Positions 45,015-54,134 of a DNA stretch of 64,000 nt are shown one piece after another (position 1 is the first letter of the stretch; each line of letters begins with the position of its first letter). Source of the stretch: Sphingobacteriaceae bacterium (GTDB lineage: Bacteria > Bacteroidota > Bacteroidia > Sphingobacteriales > Sphingobacteriaceae); assembly GCA_947463785.1 (NCBI GenBank), contig CANHRG010000001.1, forward strand, positions 310,001 to 374,000. The letters are read 5' to 3'. Under the pieces are notes generated by a model, which made no database searches, was not told where the DNA came from, and saw nothing but the letters and a program-made list of their open reading frames with translations. The position numbers and the translations under genes were made by a program.

Positions 45015-45707
45015 ATGAAGTACAAACATATTTTCTTCGACCTCGACCATACCATTTGGGATTTTGACCGTAATGCGGAAGAAACCCTGTATGAACTTTA
45101 CCATTCCTACCAATTGAAAAACCTCGGGCTGCTTTCGCCCGATGTGTTTATTGAAACCTACACCGAAAATAACCATCGCCTTTGGGCCGATTACCATTTG
45201 GGTAAAATTTCAAAGGAAGAATTGAGGCAAACCCGTTTTAGTAAAACATTTTTGGATTTGGGCATGCATCCGGATGTTATTCCACAGGGTTTTGAAGACG
45301 ATTATGTGCGCATTTGTCCAACCAAAACCAATTTATTTCCTGAAGCGCATGAAACGTTGTCCTACTTGCAGGAAAAATATGTGCTGCACATCATTTCTAA
45401 CGGATTTAAAGAGTCAACCGAGCTAAAAATTGAGCTGACCGATTTGGCCAAGTATTTTCAAAACATCATCATTTCTGAAGTGGTAGGGTACAATAAACCC
45501 GATAGTACCATTTTTCGGCATGCGCTGGATGAAGCTCAGGCCGTACTAGAACACAGTTTAATGATTGGGGATAGTTTGGAAGCCGATGTTCGGGGAGCTC
45601 TGGCCTTTGGCATGGACGCAATTTATTTTAATCCCGAGCGGAAAGAAAAACCTGCCGATATTCCTCATCAAATCCACCATCTGAACGAATTGAAAGAGTT
45701 GCTATGA
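45015..45707 (+). CDS. YjjG-family pyrimidine 5'-nucleotidase (HAD hydrolase)
   Basis: 230 residues from ATG 45015. HAD motif I is FFDLDHTIWDF (nucleophile Asp9, Asp11), motif II IISNGF, and motif IV MIGDSLEADVRGA. The helical cap lies between. YjjG-type enzymes remove phosphate from (often non-canonical) pyrimidine nucleotides. An upstream in-frame ATG at 44940 lies inside upp and is not used. Overlaps the next gene by four bases (ATGA). Confidence 0.9.
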   Translation: MKYKHIFFDLDHTIWDFDRNAEETLYELYHSYQLKNLGLLSPDVFIETYTENNHRLWADYHLGKISKEELRQTRFSKTFLDLGMHPDVIPQGFEDDYVRICPTKTNLFPEAHETLSYLQEKYVLHIISNGFKESTELKIELTDLAKYFQNIIISEVVGYNKPDSTIFRHALDEAQAVLEHSLMIGDSLEADVRGALAFGMDAIYFNPERKEKPADIPHQIHHLNELKELL

Positions 45708-46228
45708 GTATCCACAAATCCTATAGGAATATTGAAAAAATGTTAGATCGCTATCAACTTTTTTTAGACAAAGTTGATGAAACGGAATTTCAGGTTAACC
45801 CTGAACCCGGGGTTTGGTCGTATGCCGAGGTTTATTCACATATATTCTCTGCCAATTACGCTTGTTTAATTGCCATACAAAATTGTGTGCAAGGCAAGGG
45901 TATTGAATCTAAAGAGCAGGCCAGTCTGGCCGGTCGTATAATTCTGTTTCTTGGGGTGTTCCCTCCGGTTAAAATCAAAGCTCCAGAACGGATAGCCGCC
46001 ATGGTGAAAAAGATCAACAAGGCCCAAGCAAAACAAGAAATGGAAAAATTTAAAGAAAACTTAAGCAAACTTTTGCCCGAAATAACAACCGCATCCTCTA
46101 GCCAAAAAGCCAAACATCCACGCATGGGTTTGTTCAATGCCAAGCAATGGCTACGCTTTATCGAAATCCATACTAGGCATCATGAGAAACAATTGTATCG
46201 CATTGAGGCTGCCCTAAAAAAACCGTAA
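45704..46228 (+). CDS. DinB-family protein
   Basis: 174 residues, a four-helix DinB/YfiT-like bundle. The usual metal-binding His pattern is visible: WSYAEVYSHIFSANY (His47) and the C-terminal IEIHTRHHEKQLYRIE. Members include metal-dependent thiol-S-transferases and nucleases, but most are unassigned. It starts inside the stop of the nucleotidase gene, so the two are translationally coupled. Confidence 0.82.
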   Translation: MSIHKSYRNIEKMLDRYQLFLDKVDETEFQVNPEPGVWSYAEVYSHIFSANYACLIAIQNCVQGKGIESKEQASLAGRIILFLGVFPPVKIKAPERIAAMVKKINKAQAKQEMEKFKENLSKLLPEITTASSSQKAKHPRMGLFNAKQWLRFIEIHTRHHEKQLYRIEAALKKP

Positions 46229-46253
46229 TATTGCTCATAAATGAGTTTTAGGT

Positions 46254-47240
46254 ATGATCAAACAGTTTAGAAGTTTAACCCCAATTAATATTGGACTACT
46301 CATTTTAGCTACTTTTTTATTGCGTTTTCCGGTATGGGGGTATGCCCATACACAGCAAGCAGCTGATTTTAGTGAACTTTACCGGCATTTATTATGGCCT
46401 TATCCCAACTCGCCATTGTTTGATAACGCAACGCAACTGGCTTTGGGTTTCGTTTGTTTGGTGGCTCAGGCGCTATTATTTAATACGGTAGTAAATACAC
46501 ATAACTTGCTGGGTAAAGCCAGTTTTATGCCTGCTCTTTTATTCATTGTATGCGGCAGCTTTTTTGAATCATTTGCCAGTTTTGGCCCGGTCCAGATTTG
46601 TAACTTTCTAATCATCTGGATGCTGAACCGCTACCTAAACATGTACCGCCAATCTGATGTAAAACGAATGGTTTACGATTTAGGAATGGCGGTTGCTGTG
46701 GGGGCAATTTTATACACGCCCTTTTTGGTTCTTTTCCCGATTATTTGGATTAGTCTGATGATTTTCCGGCCCTTCAATGCCAGAGAGTGGTTCATTGCCC
46801 TATTGGGATTTTTGACCATCGTTTTCTTTTTGATTTTCTATTACTACTGGAATGATGCCCTCGGCAATTTTATAAATTCATGGCGCCCTGTCCGAACAAG
46901 TAATCTGTATTCCAAACTGAATTATTGGACTTTGTTACCGCTAGTTATCATTGGTATACTCGGATTGGTTCAATTACGACAAAATTTTTTCCGGAGCGTG
47001 GTGCACATCAGAAAATCATTTCAGTTGTTATCCGCCTTTTTTCTGGCGGCGATACTTTCATCTAGTCCGAGTTTTGGAGCCGATGAAAATCATTTTTTAT
47101 TGGCTGTTGCCCCACTTTCGGTTTTGTTGGCTTATTATTTCATGCATGCCACACGCCGTTGGATTTATGAAGGCTTGTTTTTGGTATTAATCGCCTGTAT
47201 TATCTACGGGCAAATGGCTGCCGGCTTTAACTTTTTTTAA
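46254..47240 (+). CDS. DUF6427-family polytopic membrane protein
   Basis: 328 residues with eight or nine membrane segments. Family-like parts are FRSLTPINIGLLILATFLLRFP at the start and the middle GAILYTPFLVLFPIIWISLMIFRPFNAREW. It occurs widely in Bacteroidota, sometimes mislabelled as a beta-carotene monooxygenase. The function is unknown. It shares orientation with upp and the nucleotidase, with a 25-base gap from the DinB gene. Confidence 0.8.
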   Translation: MIKQFRSLTPINIGLLILATFLLRFPVWGYAHTQQAADFSELYRHLLWPYPNSPLFDNATQLALGFVCLVAQALLFNTVVNTHNLLGKASFMPALLFIVCGSFFESFASFGPVQICNFLIIWMLNRYLNMYRQSDVKRMVYDLGMAVAVGAILYTPFLVLFPIIWISLMIFRPFNAREWFIALLGFLTIVFFLIFYYYWNDALGNFINSWRPVRTSNLYSKLNYWTLLPLVIIGILGLVQLRQNFFRSVVHIRKSFQLLSAFFLAAILSSSPSFGADENHFLLAVAPLSVLLAYYFMHATRRWIYEGLFLVLIACIIYGQMAAGFNFF

Positions 47241-47273
47241 CAGAACAGGCAGTGTCAAATTGCCGAAAATCAA

Positions 47274-47281
47274 TAGATTTG
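47274..47281 (+). promoter_or_regulatory. TAnnTTTG -7 box of purQ
   Basis: TAGATTTG followed by four bases (TAAT) and the purQ ATG, so a leaderless or near-leaderless transcript is expected. Confidence 0.55.
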
Positions 47282-47285
47282 TAAT

Positions 47286-47978
47286 ATGAAATTCGGCGTT
47301 GTAACCTTTCCAGGATCAAATTGTGATCAAGACATAATTGATGTATTAAGCAAGATCATGGGCCAACAGGTAGAAAACCTCTGGCATAAAAACCACGATT
47401 TAAAAGGGGTGGATATGGTAATTCTTCCCGGTGGATTTTCTTACGGAGATTATTTGCGTTCGGGTGCTATTGCCCGCTTTTCGCCGGTAATGCAAGAAGT
47501 TATCCAGTTTGCAAGCAAAGGTGGTTACGTAATGGGAATTTGCAATGGCTTTCAGATTTTAACCGAAGCCGGACTGGTACCTGGAGCTTTGTTGCACAAT
47601 GCAAACCGAAAATTCATTTGCCGAAATGTGTATCTGAAGCCGGCTACCAGTCATTCATTAATCACTTCAGATTTAGACCTGAATAAAGCACTCAAAATCC
47701 CGATTGCTCATGGTGAGGGAAATTATTTTGCCCGTCCAGATGTTGTTAAAGAAATGGAAGATCGCGACCAGATTTTATTCCGCTATTGCGATGAGCACGG
47801 GAATGTTACTGCCGAATCTAATCCTAACGGCTCATTAGCTAATATTGCCGGAGTGTGCAATGCAGGGCGAAATGTGTTTGGCATGATGCCACACCCAGAA
47901 CGTGCAGCCGATCCGATTCTTGCAAATGAAGATGGATTGGGCATATTCGAATCTATACTTAAAACCGCCCTGGCTTAA
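47286..47978 (+). CDS. purQ: Phosphoribosylformylglycinamidine synthase, glutaminase subunit
   Basis: 230 residues. Supplies ammonia from glutamine for the fourth step of purine synthesis, working with PurL and PurS. It is a class I glutamine amidotransferase: nucleophile Cys86 in [12 protein letters not shown], with His203 and Glu205 in MMPHPERA. A separate small PurQ implies the split PurLQS enzyme rather than the large fused PurL; purL and purS are not in the window. coaX follows after two bases. Confidence 0.95.
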   Translation: MKFGVVTFPGSNCDQDIIDVLSKIMGQQVENLWHKNHDLKGVDMVILPGGFSYGDYLRSGAIARFSPVMQEVIQFASKGGYVMGICNGFQILTEAGLVPGALLHNANRKFICRNVYLKPATSHSLITSDLDLNKALKIPIAHGEGNYFARPDVVKEMEDRDQILFRYCDEHGNVTAESNPNGSLANIAGVCNAGRNVFGMMPHPERAADPILANEDGLGIFESILKTALA

Positions 47979-47980
47979 CA

Positions 47981-48727
47981 ATGACTAACCTGGTCCTTGA
48001 TATCGGAAATACATCCGTTAAGTTAGCCGTATTTGAGGAAAAGGAAATCATATATCAAGAAACCAGCCCAGCAGTAAACGAAGCAAAACTTCAGGAGTTA
48101 ATTCAGAGGTTTCAGATTGCCAACAGTATTGTATCTACAGTAAAACAAGAACAAGCCGATATCTCCAGCTTTCTACAGCAAAACACGCAGTTCATTCGTT
48201 TTTCGCACCAAACTGGTTTACCTATTCGTAATCACTATCAAAGTCCGGAAACACTTGGTCTAGATCGTTTATCGGCTTTAATGGGAGCCAAAAAACGGTT
48301 TCCTCAAACCGATGTTTTAGTTATCGATGCCGGTACCTGTATCACCTGTGACTTATTAGATCGGGATGCCAATTACACTGGCGGAAGCATTAGCCCAGGC
48401 ATTCAAATGAGGTTTAAAGCTTTAGAAACATTTACCGGGAAATTGCCATTTGTACCCTTTGAGCCCAATTTTGATCAGCTTATTGGTAAAAACACAAAAG
48501 ATTCCATCCTTTCTGGTGTTGTAAATGGAGTGATTTATGAAATAATGGGATTTATCGAAGATTATCAACAAAAATATCCTGATTTGAGGGTATTGCTTTG
48601 CGGCGGAGACGCTGTTTTTTTTGATACTCGTCTTAAAAATAGCATCTTTGCTCACATCGTTTCGACTGAACCCGATTTGGTTTTAATTGGGTTAAACGAA
48701 ATTATCCACCATCAATATGATGAATAA
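47981..48727 (+). CDS. coaX: Type III pantothenate kinase
   Basis: 248 residues. First step of coenzyme A synthesis. ASKHA-fold motifs: NLVLDIGNTSVKLAVFE at the N terminus, GLDRLSALMGA, VIDAGTCITCD, GGSISPGIQMRFKAL and VLLCGGDA. Length is normal. Its end overlaps the following outer-membrane protein gene by 11 bases. Confidence 0.95.
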   Translation: MTNLVLDIGNTSVKLAVFEEKEIIYQETSPAVNEAKLQELIQRFQIANSIVSTVKQEQADISSFLQQNTQFIRFSHQTGLPIRNHYQSPETLGLDRLSALMGAKKRFPQTDVLVIDAGTCITCDLLDRDANYTGGSISPGIQMRFKALETFTGKLPFVPFEPNFDQLIGKNTKDSILSGVVNGVIYEIMGFIEDYQQKYPDLRVLLCGGDAVFFDTRLKNSIFAHIVSTEPDLVLIGLNEIIHHQYDE

Positions 48728-50009
48728 ACTTAAAATCGTTCTTTTCGCTTTGGCTGTAAGTTTTTCGCTTCAGCTAAATGCTCAAAATACAACCAACTCT
48801 CCCTACAGCCAATTCGGCTTGGGTGATATTAAACCTTTTCTATTACCACAGAACATCAGTATGGGTGGACTTGCCATAGGTATTCGCAAACCGGGGGGCT
48901 ACAACAATATCAATGTTGCCAATCCGGCTTCCTATAGTGCAATTAACCTGAGCAGTTTTGATATCGGGGCAACAGTGGATGTACGTAAAATGACTAAAGC
49001 TACAAGCTCTCAGAAAACAACTAACGGTGCGTTGAGCCATTTGCTTTTTGCAGTACCGGTTAGTTCAAAATCAGCTATGAGTTTTGGATTAATGCCTTAC
49101 AGCGATTTGGGATACCGCTACCGCAGTCAAATTCTTCTCGACACAATCAAGGTCGATCAAATTTACAGTGGTGAAGGTGGTTTAGCCCGTGCCCACTTGG
49201 GCTATGCCTATCAGTTTGGCAAGCATCTGAGTTTAGGTTTTAATTTTGCGTACATTTTCGGCGATCTCAAACTTCAGAAATCTACCGAGTTGCCTGAAGA
49301 TGCCTATGCATTAAGCTCCAGAAATCAATCAGATAAAAATGTGGGGGGCTTAAACTACCAGTATGGTGTGCAATACGTGGTTAATCCAGATGCTAAACGT
49401 ATTCTAACTTTTGGCTACTCCGGTACAGTTTCGTCTACCTTAAAAACATCGGGTTCAGAGACCTCGTTCCGATATGCTTACAACTCCCTTACATTAACCG
49501 AATCGGCACCCATCGATACCATCTTCTACAATCCATCTGTTGAATCGAGGCTAACGCTTCCATCTTCGCATGGCATTGGCTTTTCGTTAGAAAGTCCTAA
49601 TCAATGGGTTTTTGGTGCTGATTTCACCTACACCAATTGGTCAAAATTTGTGGATTCGGGCAATAATCCAGGGTTAAAAGATAGCTATACCTTTAATGTT
49701 GGTGGCCGATATACTCCTGATTATACAGCAGTTTCCAATTACTTTAAACTAATTGATTACGCTTTGGGGTTCAAATACGACCGTACTTATATTAACCTGA
49801 GTGGCAGAGAAATTAACCAATATGCACTTTGTTTGGGCTTTGGGCTGCCTTTACCATCCAACCGTTTCAGCTTTTACAAAGTAAATTTATCTGCTGAACT
49901 TGGTAAACGCGGTACCTTATCCAGCAACCTCGTTCGTGAAAATTACATCAATTTACGTCTTGGATTTACTTTGAACGATAAGTGGTTTATCAAAGCTAAG
50001 TACGATTAA
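48717..50009 (+). CDS. Outer-membrane beta-barrel protein, FadL/PorV-like
   Basis: 430 residues. Signal peptide (1-22, ending LQLNAQ) then an N-terminal part NTTNSPYSQFGLGDIKPFLL and GGLAIGIRKPGGYNNINVANPASY of the kind seen in Bacteroidota OmpP1/FadL/PorV-related barrels. The C terminus ends in alternating barrel strands (KWFIKAKYD). The function is unknown. It overlaps coaX by 11 bases and is followed by lptC, so a role in envelope assembly is possible. Two adjacent ATGs (48717, 48720) could start it. Confidence 0.78.
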   Translation: MMNKLKIVLFALAVSFSLQLNAQNTTNSPYSQFGLGDIKPFLLPQNISMGGLAIGIRKPGGYNNINVANPASYSAINLSSFDIGATVDVRKMTKATSSQKTTNGALSHLLFAVPVSSKSAMSFGLMPYSDLGYRYRSQILLDTIKVDQIYSGEGGLARAHLGYAYQFGKHLSLGFNFAYIFGDLKLQKSTELPEDAYALSSRNQSDKNVGGLNYQYGVQYVVNPDAKRILTFGYSGTVSSTLKTSGSETSFRYAYNSLTLTESAPIDTIFYNPSVESRLTLPSSHGIGFSLESPNQWVFGADFTYTNWSKFVDSGNNPGLKDSYTFNVGGRYTPDYTAVSNYFKLIDYALGFKYDRTYINLSGREINQYALCLGFGLPLPSNRFSFYKVNLSAELGKRGTLSSNLVRENYINLRLGFTLNDKWFIKAKYD

Positions 50010-50020
50010 TTCGTTTCAAA

Positions 50021-50566
50021 ATGCTTCATTCTCGATTAACTTTTCTTTGCCTAATTATCCTTGGGCTTTTAAGTTCTTGTGAGAACAGTATGGAAGAAAT
50101 TGAACGGTTGTCCGCTCAAAAAAGTACCATTCCTCTCGATCGTTCAACCGGTGTAGAGATGATTTACAGCGATGGTGCAGTGGTTAAAGGAAAACTCCTC
50201 ACACCAGAATTACTTCACTTTAAGACCCAAAATCCCTACTACGAGATGAAAAAAGGGGTTACCATTATTTTTATCGATCTCAATCAACAAGAAAGTAGCC
50301 GGGTAGTTGCCGATTATGCTATTCGGTACGAAAATCAAAAAACTATGGAATTGAGGCATAATGTGGTGGTTACAACTCGTGATGGAAAAACCTTTAAATC
50401 CGAAGAGCTAATTTGGGATGAAAACTCCAGAAGATTTTACTCCAACAAAACGGTTGCCGTTTCCACCCCGTCCCAAACAATTTACGGTACGCGTTTTTGG
50501 GCCAATGAAGATTTTAGTTTGTATGAAATTGAACAATCAACCGGAAACTTTAACGTGGGGCAGTAG
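50021..50566 (+). CDS. lptC: LPS export periplasmic protein LptC
   Basis: 181 residues. The N terminus is a lipoprotein-type signal with LGLLSSC (Cys20). It then shows the LptC beta-jellyroll pattern: GVEMIYSDGAVVKGKLLTPELLHF, ADYAIRYENQKTMELRHNVVVTTRDGKTFKSEELIWDENSRRFYSNK and YGTRFWANEDF. LptC hands LPS from LptB2FG to the LptA bridge. E. coli LptC has a transmembrane anchor; here the anchor looks like a lipid. Neighbours are envelope genes. Confidence 0.88.
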   Translation: MLHSRLTFLCLIILGLLSSCENSMEEIERLSAQKSTIPLDRSTGVEMIYSDGAVVKGKLLTPELLHFKTQNPYYEMKKGVTIIFIDLNQQESSRVVADYAIRYENQKTMELRHNVVVTTRDGKTFKSEELIWDENSRRFYSNKTVAVSTPSQTIYGTRFWANEDFSLYEIEQSTGNFNVGQ

Positions 50567-50650
50567 CGTAGAAGCGCATATTTTTCATCGTATTTTTTCC
50601 TAAAAATTGTATCTTGCCACCTCTTTTAGAAAAATTAAACTAGTGTATAT

Positions 50651-52762
50651 ATGGGAATAATGGGTTTCCTGCGTCACAAAGCAGGTGTTATCATTGTCGG
50701 ATTAATTGGACTTTCAATCGTTGCTTTCTTAGTTAGCGATGCTGTTCGTTTAGGTAGTCCTTTCTGGAATGCAAGTACTAATGAAGTTGGTGAAGTTGCC
50801 GGAGAAAGCATTTCTATTCAGGAATTCAACAACAAAGTAGACCAAAATGCCAATAACTTCAAGCAACAAATGGGTCAAGGTTCATTGAACGCCCAAATGA
50901 TGGCTTATGTGGTAGAAAATACGTGGAACCAAACCGTTTCACAGATTTTATTGGATAAAGAAGTTAAGCGTTTAGGTCTTGAAGTGAGTAAAAACGAATT
51001 GAACGATATGATCAGCGGTAAAAACCCCGATCCTCAAGTAGTTCAAGCTTTTGGTGATCCGCAAACCGGACAGATCAATCGTGATCAGTTAAATAATTTC
51101 CTTACTAATTTGGATAAACAAGAAGCCGGTAGTCCACTTCGTGAGCAATGGGGAAATTTCCTAGTATCGGTTACCCAAAATCGTTTGAGTCAGAAATACT
51201 TCAATTTAGTAAAGAGCAGTCTTTACGTAACCTCTTTGGAAGCTCGTCACGATTATACCGATCGTAACAAACTGGTTAATTTCAAATATGTTAATCTGGA
51301 TTACAGCAGTATCCCAGATCAGCAGGCAAAACCAAGCGATGAAGATTTCGAAACCTATTACAGCAATAACAAGTACCGTTTCGATAACAAACAAGAAACC
51401 CGCTCTTTTGAATATGTGGTTTTTAATGCGAGCCCATCAAAAGCAGATTCAGCTGAAGTAAGTGCTAAAATTGCCAAAATTGCGAACGATTTCAGAGTAA
51501 GTGCCAACGATTCACTTTTCGTAAGCATCAATTCAGATACCAAATCGCCAATTGCATTTATTCGTAAAGGACAATTGGATCCGGCTTTAGATAATGCAGT
51601 ATTCAGCGCAGAGCCTGGAACCTTGGTTGGTCCGGTATTTTCTAATGGTTCTTACAAACTAGCTAAAGTACTAGCTGTTAAAGTAGGTCCCGATTCAGTT
51701 TCGGCAAGCCACATTTTAATTAACCCAGCTACCGAAGGTGGTGCTGATAAGGCAAAAGCAAAAGCAGATTCTATCAAGAATTTAATCCAGAAAGGCGCTA
51801 GTTTTGCAGAATTAGCTGCTAAGTTTGGTACAGATGCTTCAAAAGATAAAGGCGGAGATTTAGGAACTTTCGGTCGTGGTGCCATGGTTCCAGCATTTGA
51901 AGATGCCGTGTTTAATGGCAAAACCGGCGATTTGAAAGTTATTACTACTCAATTCGGAGTACACGTAATCAAAATCAACGCTCAAAAAGGTTCTTCTAAA
52001 GTGGTTAAGGTAGCCGTAGTGGATAAAGCCCTAGCTACCGGTAGTAAAACCCAGCAATTGGCCTATACCCAAGCTACTTCATTCTTAAGTGGAGCAAATG
52101 ATTCAGAGTCATTCGATGAATTGACTAAAAAGTCAAATTATAAAAAACTAGTAGCCCAAGATATTTACCCAACCCAAGCAGACCTTGCCGGATTAGATAA
52201 TCCAAGAGAACTAATTCGTTGGGCTTATCGTGCCGATCAGGGCGATGTTTCAGATCAGGTATTTGAAATTGGAGATAAATTTGTTGTGGCAAAATTGACC
52301 GAAATTAAGGCTAAAGGCATCCTTCCCTTAGCGCAGGTTAAGAAACAAATTGAAACACAAGTTATCCGTGAAGTAAAAGCCAAACGATTACTAGAAAAAT
52401 TGAACCAAGCTTTAGCAGGTGCTACCAGCATCGATCAGGTTGCTCAAAAATTAGGGAAAGTAGCCGTTCCAGTTGAGAACGTGGTATTTGCTAACCCGGT
52501 TTTACCAGGCTTAGGTCAGGAAAACAAATTAGTAGGAGCTATTTTCGGGTCACAACCAGGAAAAGTTTCTAAAGCTGTTCAAGGTGAAGCCGGTGTGTAT
52601 GCCTTCGTAGTGAACCAGTTCAGCAAACCTGCTCCATTGGTAAACACATTTAAACAAAAACAGCAAATCGCACAAATGCTGGGTCAAAGAGGTCCAAATG
52701 CAGCATTTACTGCTTTACGTGATTTAGCAAACATTAAAGACAATAGAGTAAGATTCTTTTAA
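50651..52762 (+). CDS. SurA/PpiD-like periplasmic chaperone and peptidyl-prolyl isomerase
   Basis: 703 residues. One N-terminal membrane helix (about 13-32, GVIIVGLIGLSIVAFLVSDA) anchors it in the inner membrane. Next is a SurA_N-like helical chaperone region (about 45-240, EVAGESISIQEFNNKVDQNA). A parvulin PpiC domain lies at about 352-440 (SASHILINPA, GGDLGTFGRGAMVPAFEDAVF, TQFGVHVIKI), followed by a C-terminal second parvulin-like/helical part. It folds outer-membrane proteins in the periplasm. A terminator follows. Confidence 0.92.
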   Translation: MGIMGFLRHKAGVIIVGLIGLSIVAFLVSDAVRLGSPFWNASTNEVGEVAGESISIQEFNNKVDQNANNFKQQMGQGSLNAQMMAYVVENTWNQTVSQILLDKEVKRLGLEVSKNELNDMISGKNPDPQVVQAFGDPQTGQINRDQLNNFLTNLDKQEAGSPLREQWGNFLVSVTQNRLSQKYFNLVKSSLYVTSLEARHDYTDRNKLVNFKYVNLDYSSIPDQQAKPSDEDFETYYSNNKYRFDNKQETRSFEYVVFNASPSKADSAEVSAKIAKIANDFRVSANDSLFVSINSDTKSPIAFIRKGQLDPALDNAVFSAEPGTLVGPVFSNGSYKLAKVLAVKVGPDSVSASHILINPATEGGADKAKAKADSIKNLIQKGASFAELAAKFGTDASKDKGGDLGTFGRGAMVPAFEDAVFNGKTGDLKVITTQFGVHVIKINAQKGSSKVVKVAVVDKALATGSKTQQLAYTQATSFLSGANDSESFDELTKKSNYKKLVAQDIYPTQADLAGLDNPRELIRWAYRADQGDVSDQVFEIGDKFVVAKLTEIKAKGILPLAQVKKQIETQVIREVKAKRLLEKLNQALAGATSIDQVAQKLGKVAVPVENVVFANPVLPGLGQENKLVGAIFGSQPGKVSKAVQGEAGVYAFVVNQFSKPAPLVNTFKQKQQIAQMLGQRGPNAAFTALRDLANIKDNRVRFF

Positions 52763-52775
52763 GAAGCTTATTTCT

Positions 52776-52783
52776 TAACTTTG
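52776..52783 (+). promoter_or_regulatory. TAnnTTTG -7 box before DUF2480, adjoining a terminator
   Basis: TAACTTTG ends one base before the 5' arm of the terminator at 52785. A transcript starting four to six bases after it would begin inside that arm and so lack part of the hairpin. The DUF2480 start is at 52827. Confidence 0.5.
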
Positions 52784-52784
52784 T

Positions 52785-52816
52785 ATCCGGAGGTGCTTTG
52801 CGCTTCCGGATTTTTT
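52785..52816 (+). terminator. Intrinsic terminator of the PpiD-like gene
   Basis: A 7-bp GC-rich stem (52785-52791 with 52805-52811) with a 13-base loop, then a T-run. It lies 22 bases after the stop of the chaperone gene. Confidence 0.82.
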
Positions 52817-52826
52817 ATTTATAGCT

Positions 52827-53345
52827 ATGGATATTCAAGTCAATTTCAGAAATAAAGTGGCCGAAAGTGCGCTCATCAGTTTTGATTTGGCTAAGCTGTA
52901 TCCGTCTGGAGAACGCATAGTTTACGATATTAAGGATAACCTTTTTCAAGGATTAATTTTGAGAGAGAAGGATTTCCGTGAATTTGTGAAATCACACGAT
53001 TGGTCTGCTTACACTGATAAACACGTGGCTATTACCTGCTCTGTGGATGCAATTGTGCCTACCTGGGCTTATATGTTGGTAGCCAGCAAACTGGCGCCAT
53101 TCGCTAAAACCGTAGTTTTTGGCGATTTATCCGATTTAGAAACGGTTTTGTTCGACAGAGCACTAACTGCCACAAATTGGGAAGAATTTCAGGATCAACG
53201 TGTGGTGGTAAAAGGATGCGGCGAAATCCCGGTTCCAACCTCAGCTTTTGTAAGTCTGACCCAAAAACTTACGGCGGTAGCCAAAAGCGTAATGTATGGT
53301 GAACCTTGTTCTACCGTACCTGTTTTCAAAAGAAAAGAAGTTTAA
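52827..53345 (+). CDS. DUF2480-family protein
   Basis: 172 residues, a cytoplasmic protein of a Bacteroidota family with no known function. The start MDIQVNFRNKVAESALISFDL is family-like. Two similar halves can be seen: residues 59-100 (from WSAYTDK, with VPTWAYMLVASKLAPFAK) and 118-159 (from WEEFQDQ, with VPTSAFVSLTQKLTAVAK), at a constant offset of 59 residues. Cys71 and Cys131 lie at nearly equal places. It heads a group with DUF3108 and DUF3109. Confidence 0.88.
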   Translation: MDIQVNFRNKVAESALISFDLAKLYPSGERIVYDIKDNLFQGLILREKDFREFVKSHDWSAYTDKHVAITCSVDAIVPTWAYMLVASKLAPFAKTVVFGDLSDLETVLFDRALTATNWEEFQDQRVVVKGCGEIPVPTSAFVSLTQKLTAVAKSVMYGEPCSTVPVFKRKEV

Positions 53346-53354
53346 AAATCTATC

Positions 53355-54134
53355 ATGAAAAAACTACTTGTTTTTACGCTGTTTTTCGGAATAAAATTCC
53401 TGACAGCACAGGAACTGAAAAGCATTAGTCAGCCTGCCTTTCAGGTAGGCGAGGAGCTTAACTATAAGCTTAAATACGGCATTTTTACTGCCGCCGAAGC
53501 AAAATTAAAGATCAACGATACCGATCTTAAATTCGACGATAAATCTGTATTTCATCTGGTAGCAGAGGGACGTACGTCGGGCACCTTTGATTTCTTTCAT
53601 CGGGTCAGAAACCGTTACGAATCTTACATCGATCGAAAAGAATTAACCCCCTACCTGTACACCGAAAATATTCATGAGTCTAGCTATCGTAGAAACGATA
53701 AGGCTCGTTTTTATCAGGATCAACGAAAAATTGTATCGAATAAAGGCACCTTTAAAGGCGATAACCAAACTTTTGATGTGATCTCCGCTTATTATTTTGC
53801 CAGAAGCTTAGACGTTTCTAAAATTACCAAAGGTGATAAATTCAGCATGACGTATTTTCTGAATGACGAATTGGCCCAGCTAGAAATTGAATATGTGGGT
53901 AAGGAAGTGGTTAAAACAGCACTAGGTAAATTCAATTGCTTAAAATTTAGCCCATCTATTCAGCCAGGCCGAATTTTTAGAAAAGATAGTCGTTTGTATT
54001 TATGGGTTACCGATGATGGCAACCGTATTCCAGTTAAAGCACATGTAGAGGTTTTAGTTGGCTCCATTACCATGGAATTGACAAATGCTAAAGGTTTGAA
54101 ATTCCCGTTAACGGCAAAGAAAACTGAACCATGA
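53355..54134 (+). CDS. DUF3108-family exported protein
   Basis: 259 residues. Signal peptide (about 1-19, ending FLTAQ), then the DUF3108 domain: AFQVGEELNYKLKYGIFTAAEAKL, EGRTSGTFDFFHRVRNRYESYID, FDVISAYYFARSL and SRLYLWVTDDGNRIPVKAHVEV. The fold is probably a lipocalin/LolA-like beta structure in the periplasm, which is inference. The function is unknown. It overlaps the next gene by four bases. Confidence 0.87.
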   Translation: MKKLLVFTLFFGIKFLTAQELKSISQPAFQVGEELNYKLKYGIFTAAEAKLKINDTDLKFDDKSVFHLVAEGRTSGTFDFFHRVRNRYESYIDRKELTPYLYTENIHESSYRRNDKARFYQDQRKIVSNKGTFKGDNQTFDVISAYYFARSLDVSKITKGDKFSMTYFLNDELAQLEIEYVGKEVVKTALGKFNCLKFSPSIQPGRIFRKDSRLYLWVTDDGNRIPVKAHVEVLVGSITMELTNAKGLKFPLTAKKTEP

